A stretch of 64,000 bases of DNA from Natronocella acetinitrilica (GCF_024170285.1 NZ_JALJXV010000004.1:186001-250000), one strand, 5' to 3'; numbered from the stretch's first letter, positions 1 through 9,248 are shown. Numbers and translations: made by a program. The notes: generated by a model from the sequence alone, not told the origin.

Positions 1-312
1 CATGATGAGCGCTCGCTGCAGCCCATCACGGTGGACATGAACCTGCAGAAGCAGGTCATCCTGCTCCGTGAGACCAATGCCGCGGCAGCAGCCGAGGTCG
101 AAAGGCTTCGCGGATTTGTGAAGCAGTTGCAGACCAGCGACCCGGGAGAGTTGTACGTTCAACAATTAGAGGAGAACGCACTCTCGGAGAGCACCGCTGG
201 CATGGGGTTTCTGACAATGATCAACGACTATGATGCCGACCTGGCCTGGCGCTTCGAGGCGCTGGCGGATTCCGGCTTCCGCGTCACGACACAGGTAACG
301 ATCAGAATATGA
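1..312 (+). CDS. Partner-switching kinase-like regulator (slr1658/SiaB-like), 5' truncated
   Basis: Only the last 103 codons are present; the frame is open from base 1, so the true start lies outside the window. The visible part has a helical stretch (QKQVILLRETNAAAAAEVERLR) and ends in a short beta-rich tail. I assign it to the slr1658/SiaB-type (GHKL-like, anti-sigma kinase) group mainly from context. Its stop overlaps the start of a STAS-domain gene by four bases (ATGA, 309-312), and a PP2C phosphatase follows, the standard kinase-antagonist-phosphatase order. The ATP-binding motifs, if any, are upstream and unseen. Family assignment is inference; the coding status is secure. Confidence 0.55.
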   Translation, partial: HDERSLQPITVDMNLQKQVILLRETNAAAAAEVERLRGFVKQLQTSDPGELYVQQLEENALSESTAGMGFLTMINDYDADLAWRFEALADSGFRVTTQVTIRI

Positions 313-674
313 CGACCAACCCAGTAGCAATGAATATCGTCTCCGGTGAAGGGTATGCGGTCCGGTTGGATCACGAGAACGATTGCGTGCACCTTGCGGG
401 TTCCCTGCGCCTTGACGGGCTGTCGGAGTACGCACCCATCTCCAGTCTGCTCGATCAGGCATTGCACGATCGCTCTGAACTGACGCTTGATCTTCGGGAA
501 CTCGAATTTCTCAACAGCTCCGGAATCGCGACACTGTCGAAGTTCGTGATCAGCGCGCGTAATCATCAGGATTGTGCCCTGCGCATACGGGGCTCCAATG
601 AGATCGCCTGGCAGGGCAAGTCTCTCAATAACCTCAAGCGTCTCATGCCGGCGCTTGAACTCACCTTCGACTGA
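309..674 (+). CDS. STAS-domain anti-sigma-factor-antagonist-like protein (slr1659 type)
   Basis: A 121-residue single-domain protein. It has the STAS fold signature: an N-terminal beta region (HLAGSLRLDG), a central acidic strand (LTLDLRELEFLNSSGIATL) and the phosphorylatable serine motif NSSGI near residue 63. In partner switching this serine is phosphorylated by the kinase and dephosphorylated by the PP2C phosphatase, so the three genes 1-2225 form a complete cycle. The start overlaps the preceding stop (ATGA), implying translational coupling, and the phosphatase starts seven bases after its stop. The output target is not visible here. Confidence 0.75.
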   Translation: MTTNPVAMNIVSGEGYAVRLDHENDCVHLAGSLRLDGLSEYAPISSLLDQALHDRSELTLDLRELEFLNSSGIATLSKFVISARNHQDCALRIRGSNEIAWQGKSLNNLKRLMPALELTFD

Positions 675-680
675 TCCCCG

Positions 681-2225
681 GTGTCGGCAGCGCGAGAGAG
701 TGAGTCCATTCCGTTTACTGCCGGGCTCACTTTTCGCCAGGCGGCGGCCACGCTGCTTATCGTTCTGGTCCTTGGCTTGATTGCCGGTGCCATCGAACTG
801 ATGACCGACTGGCGCTCCATGCGCGGCGAAATCCGTCAGCAGTCCCACGGAACACTCGAACTGGTGCGGGGCCCGGCCGCCGAGGCCGCCTACCAGTTCA
901 ACGATGAGCTTGCAGAGCAGGTGGTGGAAGGGCTGTTTGCCAACCGCCAGATTCAGCGTGTTCTGCTGCTGGATGATTTCGGGGGCGTAATCGCCGAGCG
1001 AGATCGCGCTGGTGCCGAGGAACCTGGTCCCCTGGTGACCTGGCTGTTTGGAGACGTGGCGGATTTCAGCATCAACCTCTACCACGGACCGGAGGGGGCC
1101 GGTGGCGAGCACGTCGGCACCCTGGGTGTGACGCTGGCGGAAACGGAAATAGCCAGCAGCTTCATGGAGCGGGGCCTGGTCATCGTCGTGGTAGGCCTCG
1201 CCAAGGCGTTGATCATTTCGGCACTGGTGGTGCTGATTTTCTACTTCATGATCACCCGTCCGCTGCTCGGGCTGCACAGCGCGATCTCACGGATCGATCC
1301 GGCGCGCCCCGGAGCGTGGTCCCGTCCGCGCTTTCGCGGCCACGATCGCGATGAACTCGGCCGCATCGTGGAAAGCCTTGATGCGCTGATGCTGGCCTTC
1401 CAGCAAGGCCTGGAGCAGCGCGACAAGGCCCGTGACGAGAACGTCCGCATGGGGGCCGAACTTGACGTTTCCAGGCGCATTCAGCATATCCTCCTGCCCT
1501 CGGCGGAAGAGCTGGCGGCCATCTCCACACTGGACATCGCAACCTACATGGAAGCGGCAGATGAGGTGGGTGGAGACTACTACGACATCCTCAGTCATGC
1601 CGACGGTGTTCGAATCGGCATCGGTGATGTGACCGGCCATGGCCTTGAGAGTGGGGTGGTCATGCTGATGACCCAGAGCGCCGTGCGCACGATGCTGGCC
1701 AGTGGTGAGGCCGACATCGTCCGGGTCATGGCGGTGCTGAACAACATCATTTACAACAACGTGCAACGCATGGGCTCGGGCAAGAACCTCACCCTGGCGC
1801 TGCTCGATTATCAGCCGGTTTCCGACCGAGCGCCGGCGCTCAATGGCGAGAGTGGGCGTCTGCGCATCAGCGGCCAGCATGAGACCGTCATCGTCATACG
1901 CGCTGATGGCAGTGAACAGGTCATCGACACCGACGAACTGGGTTTCCCGATCGGTCTGGTGGAGGAAATGGCCGAGTTCGTCGGTGAGACCAGCATCACG
2001 CTGGGGTCGGGTGATCTGGTTGTGCTGTACACCGACGGCATCACGGAGGCCGCCGACGAAGAAAACAGGCTCTATGGCCAGGAGCAACTGCTCGATGTCG
2101 TGCGACGGTGTCATCGGCTTGCAGCGGAAGACATCAAGGAAGCCATCGTCAGCGACGTCAAGCGACATATTGGTGGTCAGGTTCTCTTTGATGACCTGAC
2201 TCTGGTGATACTCAAACAGCGTTAG
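681..2225 (+). CDS. Membrane PP2C-type (SpoIIE/SiaA-like) serine phosphatase with HAMP
   Basis: A 514-residue membrane phosphatase that should dephosphorylate the STAS protein encoded just upstream. Transmembrane helix 1 is at about residues 20-40 and helix 2 at about 168-193, flanking a roughly 130-residue periplasmic sensor region. A HAMP-like segment (about 193-245) and a short coiled linker follow, then a PP2C/SpoIIE domain to the C terminus. Metal-binding motifs are visible: DEVGGDYYD near residue 294, GDVTGHG near 315 and YTDGITEA near 452. The start is GTG at 681. The arrangement matches SiaA of the Pseudomonas siaABCD system. It is followed by a periplasmic binding protein gene one base away, which may feed a ligand signal to the sensor domain. 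Confidence 0.82.
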   Translation: MSAARESESIPFTAGLTFRQAAATLLIVLVLGLIAGAIELMTDWRSMRGEIRQQSHGTLELVRGPAAEAAYQFNDELAEQVVEGLFANRQIQRVLLLDDFGGVIAERDRAGAEEPGPLVTWLFGDVADFSINLYHGPEGAGGEHVGTLGVTLAETEIASSFMERGLVIVVVGLAKALIISALVVLIFYFMITRPLLGLHSAISRIDPARPGAWSRPRFRGHDRDELGRIVESLDALMLAFQQGLEQRDKARDENVRMGAELDVSRRIQHILLPSAEELAAISTLDIATYMEAADEVGGDYYDILSHADGVRIGIGDVTGHGLESGVVMLMTQSAVRTMLASGEADIVRVMAVLNNIIYNNVQRMGSGKNLTLALLDYQPVSDRAPALNGESGRLRISGQHETVIVIRADGSEQVIDTDELGFPIGLVEEMAEFVGETSITLGSGDLVVLYTDGITEAADEENRLYGQEQLLDVVRRCHRLAAEDIKEAIVSDVKRHIGGQVLFDDLTLVILKQR

Positions 2226-2251
2226 TGCGGATAGGCATGGGAGATAGATGG

Positions 2252-3016
2252 ATGCGGGTCTTGAAGTGGTGCGCGCGGGGCGTTGTGGTATGCCTGCTGG
2301 GCGGAGTGCTGGGCGCGGCACAGGGTCAAGCCCTGGACGATATCCAGTGGTTGAGCGAAGAGTATGCGCCCTACAACTATGCCGATCCCGAGACGGGCAT
2401 TCCCACCGGGATATCCGTTGATGTGTTGCAGCGAATCTGGGATCGGCTCGGTGTCGAGCGCCAGGCATCGGACATCACCATCCTGCCCTGGGCGCGGGGC
2501 TACCGCATCGCCCAGGATGACCCCAATACCTGCCTGTTCGCCACCACGGTAACCGAGCCGCGACAGGAACTCTTCAATTTCGTCGAGCCGCTGGTGGATG
2601 TCAGCATTGTCGTGGTGGGCGCCCGTGATGGCGCGCCGGCGATCAATAGCGTGGACGACCTGGCGCCCTACCGCATCGGTGTCGTGCGCGACGATATCGG
2701 CGACCAGCTGCTGGTGCAGCAGGGGGCCGAGAGTACGATCATCCGCACGGATTCCGCCCGCATCATGGTGCGTATGTTGCGCGGGCAGCGGTTTGATTTC
2801 ATCGCCTATGACGCCCATACCGCCCGTTGGACGATGCAGCAGGAAGACATCGATGCCAGCGAATACGCTGACGTCTACGTGCTGGACGAAGCGGTGATGG
2901 GCTATGCCTGCAACAAGGCGGTGCCCCAGGAGCACATCGACGCCATGCAGTCGGTCCTTGATGAGTTGATTGCCGACGGCACGGTTGCCAGGATCATTTC
3001 CGAATACCGGCAATAG
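2252..3016 (+). CDS. Periplasmic solute-binding protein (family 3)
   Basis: A secreted binding protein of about 254 residues. The open frame begins at GTG 2225, but I prefer ATG 2252: it has GGGAGA seven bases upstream and gives a clean signal peptide (MRVLKWCARG..., cleavage after GQA). The mature part starts with WLSEEYAPYNY and contains a two-lobed SBP_bac_3 pattern (PTGISVDVLQRIWDRLG, FNFVEPLVDVSIVVVG, PYRIGVVRDD). No permease or ATPase is adjacent. It is tightly linked to the phosphatase, so a sensory role for the partner-switching module is more likely than import. The ligand cannot be read from the sequence. Confidence 0.75.
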   Translation: MRVLKWCARGVVVCLLGGVLGAAQGQALDDIQWLSEEYAPYNYADPETGIPTGISVDVLQRIWDRLGVERQASDITILPWARGYRIAQDDPNTCLFATTVTEPRQELFNFVEPLVDVSIVVVGARDGAPAINSVDDLAPYRIGVVRDDIGDQLLVQQGAESTIIRTDSARIMVRMLRGQRFDFIAYDAHTARWTMQQEDIDASEYADVYVLDEAVMGYACNKAVPQEHIDAMQSVLDELIADGTVARIISEYRQ

Positions 3017-3072
3017 GAAGGTGGGGCTGGAGTGGGTCGGGCCGAGGGGTGTAAGTCATACTCCTGCCGATA

Positions 3073-3101
3073 AAAAAGCCCAGAAAGTGTCTGGGCTTTT
3101 T
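3073..3101. terminator. Bidirectional rho-independent terminator
   Basis: A perfect 12-bp inverted repeat (AAAAAGCCCAGA / TCTGGGCTTTTT) with a 5-base loop at 3085-3089. A-tract and T-tract on either side make it functional in both directions. It ends the binding-protein operon on the plus strand and the tRNA-Asn transcript on the minus strand. Confidence 0.88.
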
Positions 3102-3109
3102 CACTAAAC

Positions 3110-3185
<76 letters not shown>

Positions 3186-3233
3186 TTGGGAACGCCCGAC
3201 ATTCTACAGATCGCCGCGATGGCGTCAACTGAA

Positions 3234-4421
3234 TCAGGCTAGTGCCGCGTGCAGGCGCTGCATCGCCTTTTCCAGGGTGCACATGCTGGTCGCGAAGGAC
3301 ACCCGCAGGTGTCCACCCATCCCGAAGGCGCTCCCCGGCACCAGGGCAACCTGCGCCTCGTTGATCAGGTACTCTGCCAGTGCAACGTCATCAGCCAGGC
3401 CTAGCTTGCGAATGGCTCCCTCGACATTGGGGAAACTATAAAAGGTCCCAAGCCCCGCCAGGGCATCCACACCGGGCATGGCATTCAGGGCGGCTACCAC
3501 GTAGTCATGTCGTTCGCGGTAGGCCTCACGCATAGGGCCAATGCAGGATTGATCGCCCTGCAGGGCTGCGGTGGCGGCGGTCTGGGCAATGGTGCAGGGG
3601 TTTGACGTGCTCTGCGACTGCACTTTTTTCATTGCGCTGATGATGGCCTCCGGCCCCGCGGCGTAGCCAATGCGCCAACCGGTCATGGCGTAGCCCTTGG
3701 AAACACCATTCACAACCATCGTGCGGTCGCGCAGGGAAGGGCAGGCATTGACGAGATTGCTGAAGGGCTCATCCGCCCAGATGATGTGCTCATAGATGTC
3801 ATCGGTCATCACCAGTACGCGCGGATAGGCCTGTAACACCTCGCCCAGGGCCAGTAGATCGGCCTTGGTGTAGACCGTCCCGGTGGGGTTACAGGGGCTG
3901 TTGATCATCAGCAGTTTGCTGCGATCGGTGAGCGCTGCATCGAGCTGATCCGGCGTCATCTTGAAACGGTTGTGCTGGTGGGTTTCAACAATCACCGGCA
4001 CAGCGTCGAACAGCTTGGTCATGTCCGGATAGGACACCCAGTAAGGTGCCGGGATCACCACTTCGTCGCCGTCGTCGAGCACGGCGGCCATGAGGTTGTA
4101 GATGCTGTGCTTGGCACCAGCGGAGACGAGAATCTCCCGCGCCGTATAGTCCAGATCGTTATCGCGGCGCAGTTTGGCGATGATCGCCTGCTTCAGATCA
4201 GGCGTGCCGTCCACGGCTGTGTACTTGGTGTGTCCGGCGCGGATGGCGTCGATGCCGGCCTGCTTGATGTGCGCCGGTGTATCGAAATCCGGCTCGCCGG
4301 CACTCAGTCCGATGATATCCTTACCGGCTGCGCGCATTTCGGCGGCGCGGGCCGTGACGGCGATGGTAGGAGAAGGCTTCACGCGTTGAACCCGTTTCGA
4401 CAGCGGACTGTCCAAGTGCAC
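3234..4421 (-). CDS. Class I aspartate-type aminotransferase (PLP-dependent)
   Basis: A 395-residue fold-type I aminotransferase of the AspC/AspAT-Ib group, which moves the amino group between aspartate (or a related amino acid) and 2-oxoglutarate. Landmarks are GLSAGEPDFDTP near the N terminus, SPCNPTGTVY, the PLP-contacting DDIYEHI, the Schiff-base lysine in NGVSKGYAMTGWRIGYAAGP near residue 242, and the C-terminal LRVSFATS. The length is normal for the family. It is transcribed away from uvrB across a 146-bp gap and toward the tRNA-Asn gene. Exact substrate preference within the family cannot be decided from sequence. Confidence 0.9.
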   Translation of the reverse strand: MHLDSPLSKRVQRVKPSPTIAVTARAAEMRAAGKDIIGLSAGEPDFDTPAHIKQAGIDAIRAGHTKYTAVDGTPDLKQAIIAKLRRDNDLDYTAREILVSAGAKHSIYNLMAAVLDDGDEVVIPAPYWVSYPDMTKLFDAVPVIVETHQHNRFKMTPDQLDAALTDRSKLLMINSPCNPTGTVYTKADLLALGEVLQAYPRVLVMTDDIYEHIIWADEPFSNLVNACPSLRDRTMVVNGVSKGYAMTGWRIGYAAGPEAIISAMKKVQSQSTSNPCTIAQTAATAALQGDQSCIGPMREAYRERHDYVVAALNAMPGVDALAGLGTFYSFPNVEGAIRKLGLADDVALAEYLINEAQVALVPGSAFGMGGHLRVSFATSMCTLEKAMQRLHAALA

Positions 4422-4567
4422 CTCCCGGATAGGTTCGTCAGCCGCCCGTATCTGGCCAGGCGGCGCGTCGAGTCATGGTTTTCGTGGTGATTCAGCATAC
4501 CCCAGGGGTCACGGCCGGGGCACGCATGGCAAATGGCGGTGAGTTGGTTTCCGCCGCAAGGTGAGCA

Positions 4568-6586
4568 ATGAGCAAGCGATTCGAAATGGCGTCGAACTAT
4601 GAGCCGGCTGGTGATCAGCCCAAGGCCATTGCCGGCCTGATCGATGGGTTGGAAGGCGGACACCGATGCCAGACACTGCTCGGGGTGACCGGTTCCGGCA
4701 AGACTTTCACCATGGCCAATATCATTCAGCGGCAACAGCGGCCCGCTCTGGTGCTGGCGCCCAACAAGACGCTGGCCGCGCAGCTCTACGGCGAAATGCG
4801 TGAGTTCTTCCCGCGCAACGCGGTGGAGTATTTCGTTTCGTACTACGACTATTACCAGCCCGAAGCGTATGTGCCGGCATCCGACACCTTCATCGAGAAA
4901 GACGCGTCGGTGAACGAGCACATCGAGCAAATGCGCCTGTCCGCCACCAAGGCCATCATCGAGCGGCCCGATACCATCATCGTGGCGTCTGTCTCGTCGA
5001 TCTACGGTCTGGGTGACCCCAAGTCCTACCTGTCCATGGTGTTGCACCTGGTGCGTGGGGATGTGGTGGATCAGCGGCAGATTCTGCGCAGGCTGGCCGA
5101 GTTGCAATACACCCGCAATGACATGGAACTCAAGCGCGGTACCTACCGGGTCCGCGGCGAGGTAATCGACGTCTTCCCTGCGGAATCCGACGAGCAGGCC
5201 GTGCGTATCGAGCTGTTCGATGATGAAATCGAGGCGCTGAGCTGGTTCGATCCGCTGACCGGTGAGGTGGATCGCAAGGTGCCCCGGTTGACCATCTACC
5301 CCAAGACGCACTACGTGACCCCGCGGCGAACCATTGTCGACGCCATCGAGCAGATCAAGGACGAATTGCGTGAACGGCTTGAGGAACTGCGTTCAAACGA
5401 TCGCCTGCTGGAGGCGCAGCGGCTTGAGCAGCGCACCCGCTTTGACATCGAGATGATGCAGGAGCTTGGCTACTGCAACGGCATCGAGAACTATTCCCGC
5501 TATTTGTCCGGCCGCAAGCCGGGGGAGCCGCCACCGACGCTGTTCGACTACCTGCCCAGCGACTGCCTGCTGTTCATCGACGAATCCCACGTCACGGTGC
5601 CACAAATTGGCGGGATGTTCCGCGGCGACCGGGCACGCAAGACAACGCTGGTGGAATACGGCTTTCGCCTGCCGTCGGCACTGGACAATCGTCCGCTGCG
5701 CTTCGACGAGTGGGAGGCCATCGCGCCGCAGATGGTATTTGTGTCGGCGACTCCGGGCCCCTACGAGAAGGAGAATGCCGCTGCGGTGGTGGAGCAGGTG
5801 GTTCGTCCCACCGGACTGATCGATCCGGAGGTGGAACTGCGACCGGCAACCACCCAGGTGGATGACCTGCTCTCGGAGGTCAACGATCGCGTGGGGCGCA
5901 ACGAGCGCGTTCTGGTCACCACGCTGACCAAGCGCATGGCCGAGGATCTGACGGAGTATCTGTCGGAGAACGGCTGCCGCGTGCGCTATCTGCACTCAGA
6001 CATCGATACCGTTGAGCGCATGGAGATCATTCGGGACCTCAGGTTGGGAGAGTTCGACGTGCTGGTTGGCATCAACCTGCTGCGGGAGGGCTTGGACCTC
6101 CCCGAGGTGTCGCTGGTAGCGATTCTCGATGCCGACAAGGAGGGCTTCCTGCGCTCGGACCGTTCGCTGATACAGACCATCGGCCGTGCCGCGCGCAACC
6201 TGCGGGGCAAGGCGATCCTCTACGCGGACAAGGTCACCGACTCAATGCAGCGGGCCATGGATGAAACCACCCGCCGCCGTGACAAGCAGATTGCCTTCAA
6301 CACCGAGCACGGCATCACGCCCAAGGGAATCAGCAAGGCTGTCGCCGATGTCATGGAGCGCGACGGGGGCATGGCCAGGGGAGGCAAGAAGCGCCGGGTG
6401 GCGGATGAAGCAGGTGCCTACCGCGGCATGACCCCGGCGCAGGCGGTGAAGCAGATCAAGCAGCTTGAGCAACGCATGTACGAACACGCCCGAAACCTGG
6501 AGTTCGAAGAAGCCGGCCGCCTGCGTGACGAGATCCGCCGTCTCGAACACCATGCGCTGGAAAGGCCGGATGTGGCTACCGGGTAG
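4568..6586 (+). CDS. uvrB: Excinuclease ABC subunit B
   Basis: A 672-residue UvrB, the damage-verifying helicase-like subunit of nucleotide excision repair that receives DNA from UvrA and recruits UvrC. Visible are Walker A ([10 protein letters not shown], about residues 39-48), the beta-hairpin region [12 protein letters not shown], the DEXX-type box [11 protein letters not shown], helicase motifs [13 protein letters not shown] and QTIGRAARN, and the C-terminal UVR motif ([23 protein letters not shown] split across the UvrC-contact helix). AAGGTGAG stands just before the ATG. I see no clear LexA box (CTGT-N8-ACAG) in the upstream gap, so SOS control is not evident. Confidence 0.97.
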   Translation: MSKRFEMASNYEPAGDQPKAIAGLIDGLEGGHRCQTLLGVTGSGKTFTMANIIQRQQRPALVLAPNKTLAAQLYGEMREFFPRNAVEYFVSYYDYYQPEAYVPASDTFIEKDASVNEHIEQMRLSATKAIIERPDTIIVASVSSIYGLGDPKSYLSMVLHLVRGDVVDQRQILRRLAELQYTRNDMELKRGTYRVRGEVIDVFPAESDEQAVRIELFDDEIEALSWFDPLTGEVDRKVPRLTIYPKTHYVTPRRTIVDAIEQIKDELRERLEELRSNDRLLEAQRLEQRTRFDIEMMQELGYCNGIENYSRYLSGRKPGEPPPTLFDYLPSDCLLFIDESHVTVPQIGGMFRGDRARKTTLVEYGFRLPSALDNRPLRFDEWEAIAPQMVFVSATPGPYEKENAAAVVEQVVRPTGLIDPEVELRPATTQVDDLLSEVNDRVGRNERVLVTTLTKRMAEDLTEYLSENGCRVRYLHSDIDTVERMEIIRDLRLGEFDVLVGINLLREGLDLPEVSLVAILDADKEGFLRSDRSLIQTIGRAARNLRGKAILYADKVTDSMQRAMDETTRRRDKQIAFNTEHGITPKGISKAVADVMERDGGMARGGKKRRVADEAGAYRGMTPAQAVKQIKQLEQRMYEHARNLEFEEAGRLRDEIRRLEHHALERPDVATG

Positions 6587-6643
6587 CCGAGTTCAAGGGG
6601 CAACAGGAAAGCACGCCGCCGGCCTCGGGTTGCGTCGCACTTT

Positions 6644-7330
6644 TCAGATCGCGCCCATCAGGTTATCCCGGACCATTCCCAGGTGCTCGGCCATGCAGCG
6701 TCGGGCACGGTCCGGGTCGCGTTCCCGCAGTGCCGAGACGATGGCACTGTGCTGCCGGTCATAGATGCGGCGGGTATCTGGATTCACCGTTCGTTTCTTG
6801 AGGGCATACCACTCCGGTTCGTTCCGAATCGCGTTGATCGCCTGACAGTAATCGATCAGCACGGAATTCCGGGTTGCCTTGAACACCAGCAGGTGCAATT
6901 GGGCGTCCCAGTGCTCGAACTCGGCGAGGCTCTTTGCAATCAGGCTGCTGGTTAGCGCCGAGTCGATGGCTTTGAGGTCTTCCGCAGACGCACGGCTTGC
7001 CGCCATCGCTGCGGCCTGAGGCTCGATAATGAGTCGTACCTCCATCAGCTCCGCCGGACTCGCGTGACGCATCTTGCTGGGCAGCGTCGAATTGGCGATC
7101 GCGCCGTTTGCCTTCACGAAGGTACCGGAGCCAATTCGTCGCGTGACTTCACCGCTCGATTCAAGATGCGCAAGCGCCTTTCTCAGGGTGTTCCTTGCCA
7201 CCCCTAACTCGGAGGAGAGCACGCGCTCTGGGGGCAGCTGCTGGCCCTCTCCAAGCAGGCCGGATCGTATCCGACGCTGCAATTCCTCAACCGCACGCTG
7301 TGCGGCCTTACCAATATCTGGCTCACTCAC
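6644..7330 (-). CDS. GntR/FadR-family transcriptional regulator
   Basis: A 228-residue regulator with an N-terminal winged helix (AVEELQRRIRSGLLGEGQQLPPERVLSSELGVARNTLRKAL, residues about 12-55) and a C-terminal all-helical FCD ligand domain. The FCD part has the metal-ligand pattern seen in the family (E near MEVRLIIEPQAA, H in AQLHLLVF, H near the C terminus in AEHLG). It is divergent from the fumarylacetoacetase-family gene, and the 175-bp gap carries an AT-rich promoter and palindrome. It is therefore the likely local repressor of the 7.5-22.4 kb cluster, probably released by the substrate or a metabolite. Confidence 0.85.
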   Translation of the reverse strand: MSEPDIGKAAQRAVEELQRRIRSGLLGEGQQLPPERVLSSELGVARNTLRKALAHLESSGEVTRRIGSGTFVKANGAIANSTLPSKMRHASPAELMEVRLIIEPQAAAMAASRASAEDLKAIDSALTSSLIAKSLAEFEHWDAQLHLLVFKATRNSVLIDYCQAINAIRNEPEWYALKKRTVNPDTRRIYDRQHSAIVSALRERDPDRARRCMAEHLGMVRDNLMGAI

Positions 7331-7403
7331 TGACTATACCTATGGTGCACAGCAGCAGATGGTGCCGCTGATAGTTCAGGGTAATCCCTCGGATAGATGC
7401 CTC

Positions 7404-7432
7404 TTGACGCCCGTCCTGTCATCGCCTAGTTT
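7404..7432 (+). promoter_or_regulatory. Putative sigma-70 promoter of the catabolic/transport cluster
   Basis: TTGACG (7404-7409) and TAGTTT (7427-7432) are separated by 17 bases, about 75 bp before the ATG at 7506. The -35 is near consensus and the -10 is weak. The -10 lies inside an inverted repeat, as expected for a repressed promoter. Proposed from sequence only. Confidence 0.45.
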
Positions 7433-7447
7433 TATTAAAAATAAAAC
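7429..7447. promoter_or_regulatory. Putative operator palindrome
   Basis: A perfect 8-bp inverted repeat GTTTTATT-AAA-AATAAAAC. It overlaps the proposed -10 region and lies between the divergent GntR gene and the cluster it probably controls. It stands out as AT-rich in a GC-rich genome. It could be the GntR binding site. Confidence 0.5.
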
Positions 7448-7458
7448 AAAAGGATCAA

Positions 7459-7477
7459 TGGTTCAACATTGGTTCAA
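7459..7477. repeat. Direct repeat TGGTTCAA x2, 11-bp period
   Basis: Two exact copies of TGGTTCAA at 7459-7466 and 7470-7477, spaced one helical turn apart, directly downstream of the palindrome and 29 bp before the start codon. This may be a second regulator site on the same DNA face; function is inference. Confidence 0.4.
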
Positions 7478-7505
7478 AAATAATAAATGATCGCGAGGAG
7501 AATAC

Positions 7506-8402
7506 ATGAAGTTTATTGCCTACGCCCAAGGCGGGTGTTGTAGCGTCGGAGAGTTGTCGCCGGCAGGTGATGCCATTTATCCGATTCGGGTTGATTCTGA
7601 GGCGGTTGGCGTTCTTCCGCTGGTTATCGCTGCCGCCGATGGGGGGCGTCTTCCCCAGGGTGACCGGTCTGCCTCAATCCCCCTCGACGATGTTTCCGTG
7701 CGTGCCCCGATACCGCGGCCGCGACGGAACATCTTCTGCGTCGGCAAGAATTACTTTGATCACGCCCACGAGTTCGCAAGAAGCGGCTTCGATTCAAGCG
7801 CCGCCGCCGGCGCGGTCCCCGGATCGCCGATCATTTTCTCGAAAGTCCCAGAGTGCGTCATCGCTGACGGCGAAGACGTGGTCATCGATCCAGCGGTGAC
7901 TGCGGCTGTGGATTACGAAGCCGAACTGGCAGTGATCATCGGCCGGGGCGGGCGAGGCATCAGCAAGGCGTCAGCCATGGATCATGTCTGGGGCTACACC
8001 ATCGTGAACGATGTGACAGCGCGGGACTTGCAGGGACGGCACAAGCAGTGGCTGATCGGCAAGTCTCTGGATACGTTCTGCCCCATGGGCCCCGTTGCCG
8101 TGACGGCCGACGAACTGGATCTGCAACAGACCGGCGTGCGCTGCTACGTCAATGGCGAGCTACGACAGAATGCGATGGTCTCCCAACTGATTTTCGACAT
8201 ACCCACTCTCATAGAAACGCTCTCGTCGGGCATCACCCTTTATCCGGGTGATGTGATCGCCACGGGTACACCGGCGGGGGTTGGTATTGGCTTCGATCCG
8301 CCGAGGTACTTGCAGGTCGGCGACGAGGTGACGGTGGAAATCGACGGTATTGGTCGTCTGCATAATCGTTTCGCGGCAATCGATCGGCATCAGGAGGGTT
8401 GA
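7506..8402 (+). CDS. Fumarylacetoacetate hydrolase (FAH) family protein
   Basis: A 298-residue FAH-fold enzyme. The family cleaves C-C bonds of acylpyruvates, hydrates 2-oxo-enoates or decarboxylates oxo acids in ring-degradation pathways. The divalent-metal triad is visible as E138, E140 (DYEAELA) and D169 (IVNDVTARDLQ). The C-terminal GDVIATGTPAGVG motif is typical. GCGAGGAG sits eight bases before the ATG. It is the first gene downstream of the GntR-flanked promoter, and its stop abuts the next gene's start (8402/8403), so the two are co-translated. The substrate is unknown; the neighbours suggest a carboxylate produced from an imported amide or ester. Confidence 0.86.
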   Translation: MKFIAYAQGGCCSVGELSPAGDAIYPIRVDSEAVGVLPLVIAAADGGRLPQGDRSASIPLDDVSVRAPIPRPRRNIFCVGKNYFDHAHEFARSGFDSSAAAGAVPGSPIIFSKVPECVIADGEDVVIDPAVTAAVDYEAELAVIIGRGGRGISKASAMDHVWGYTIVNDVTARDLQGRHKQWLIGKSLDTFCPMGPVAVTADELDLQQTGVRCYVNGELRQNAMVSQLIFDIPTLIETLSSGITLYPGDVIATGTPAGVGIGFDPPRYLQVGDEVTVEIDGIGRLHNRFAAIDRHQEG

Positions 8403-9179
8403 ATGACTACGCAGCTGATCGAGCGCATGGCGGTGGAGCTAGATGGCGAGGGCACGGCAGTCGTCATGCTCCACGGTTTGGGTGGCACCTCCAATACATT
8501 TACACCGCAGATGCCTGTGCTTCGCTCCGGATATCGCGTGGTTCGGCCGGATCTGCCCGGAGCCGGGCGCAGCCGTGCACCGGACCGATCCAGCATCGGA
8601 GATCTGGTCCAGGCGGTATTGCGCATGTGCAATGTGCTGGGTGTCGAAAAGGCGCATTTCGTTGGCCACTCCATGGGGACCATTGTCTGTCAGCACCTGG
8701 CAGTGGAGCGGCCGTCTCTGGTGAAGAGCCTGAGCCTGTTCGGCGCCTTGATGGAGCCGCCGGAGCAGGCCCGCCCGGCCTTGAAGGATAGGGCAACCAA
8801 GGCGCGGGAAGACGGTATGGCGGACATTGCCGATGCCATCGTGCAGGCAGCGACCTCGTCGGAGACCAAGGAGCGCAATCCGCTTGCCATCGCCATGGTT
8901 CGGGAGTCGCTGATGCGTCAGTCGCCAGAGGGCTATGCAGTGAATTGCGAGGCCCTGTCCGACGCTCGGGCGGCGGATATCGGCCGGATCGGCTGTCCGG
9001 TGCTCCTGGTGACCGGTGAGGAGGACGGTGTAGGGCCGCCTTCCGTATCCCGACAGATGGCGGAAAAGCTTGAGAACGGCCGCTCGGTGATTTTGCCCCG
9101 CTGCGGTCACTGGACCACGTTTGAGCGCTTCGAGGAGGTCAATCGAGAGTTGCGGAGCTTCCTGGCTTCCGTGCGCTAA
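8403..9179 (+). CDS. Alpha/beta hydrolase (enol-lactonase/esterase-like)
   Basis: A 258-residue alpha/beta-hydrolase. The oxyanion region is HGLGGTSN, the nucleophile elbow is GHSMG (Ser near residue 97), the acid is likely the Asp in TGEEDGVGP and the base is the His in RCGHWTTFE. The size and layout match 3-oxoadipate enol-lactonases and related small esterases, but no residue pattern fixes the substrate. It begins at the base after the FAH gene's stop. Together the two enzymes suggest hydrolysis of a lactone, ester or dienoate intermediate followed by a FAH-type cleavage. Confidence 0.85.
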   Translation: MTTQLIERMAVELDGEGTAVVMLHGLGGTSNTFTPQMPVLRSGYRVVRPDLPGAGRSRAPDRSSIGDLVQAVLRMCNVLGVEKAHFVGHSMGTIVCQHLAVERPSLVKSLSLFGALMEPPEQARPALKDRATKAREDGMADIADAIVQAATSSETKERNPLAIAMVRESLMRQSPEGYAVNCEALSDARAADIGRIGCPVLLVTGEEDGVGPPSVSRQMAEKLENGRSVILPRCGHWTTFERFEEVNRELRSFLASVR

Positions 9180-9248
9180 ATCGGGTTCCCGCGACGGGAG
9201 CCGGGCGAACAAGCCAGTTCAATGGCAGGACCGGGTTTGGAGGAGAGT

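Noticed and set aside
228-1277. 349-codon minus-strand ORF
   Set aside because: It is an antisense shadow of the STAS and phosphatase genes, with no ribosome site and no recognisable domain.
1287-2468. 393-codon minus-strand ORF
   Set aside because: It runs opposite the phosphatase catalytic domain and has His/Gln/Arg-rich shadow composition.
4422-4567. LexA (SOS) box before uvrB
   Set aside because: No CTGT-N8-ACAG element was found in the 146-bp gap, so SOS control is not claimed.
4379-5311. 310-codon minus-strand ORF
   Set aside because: It lies antisense to uvrB; the uvrB motifs are intact in the plus frame.
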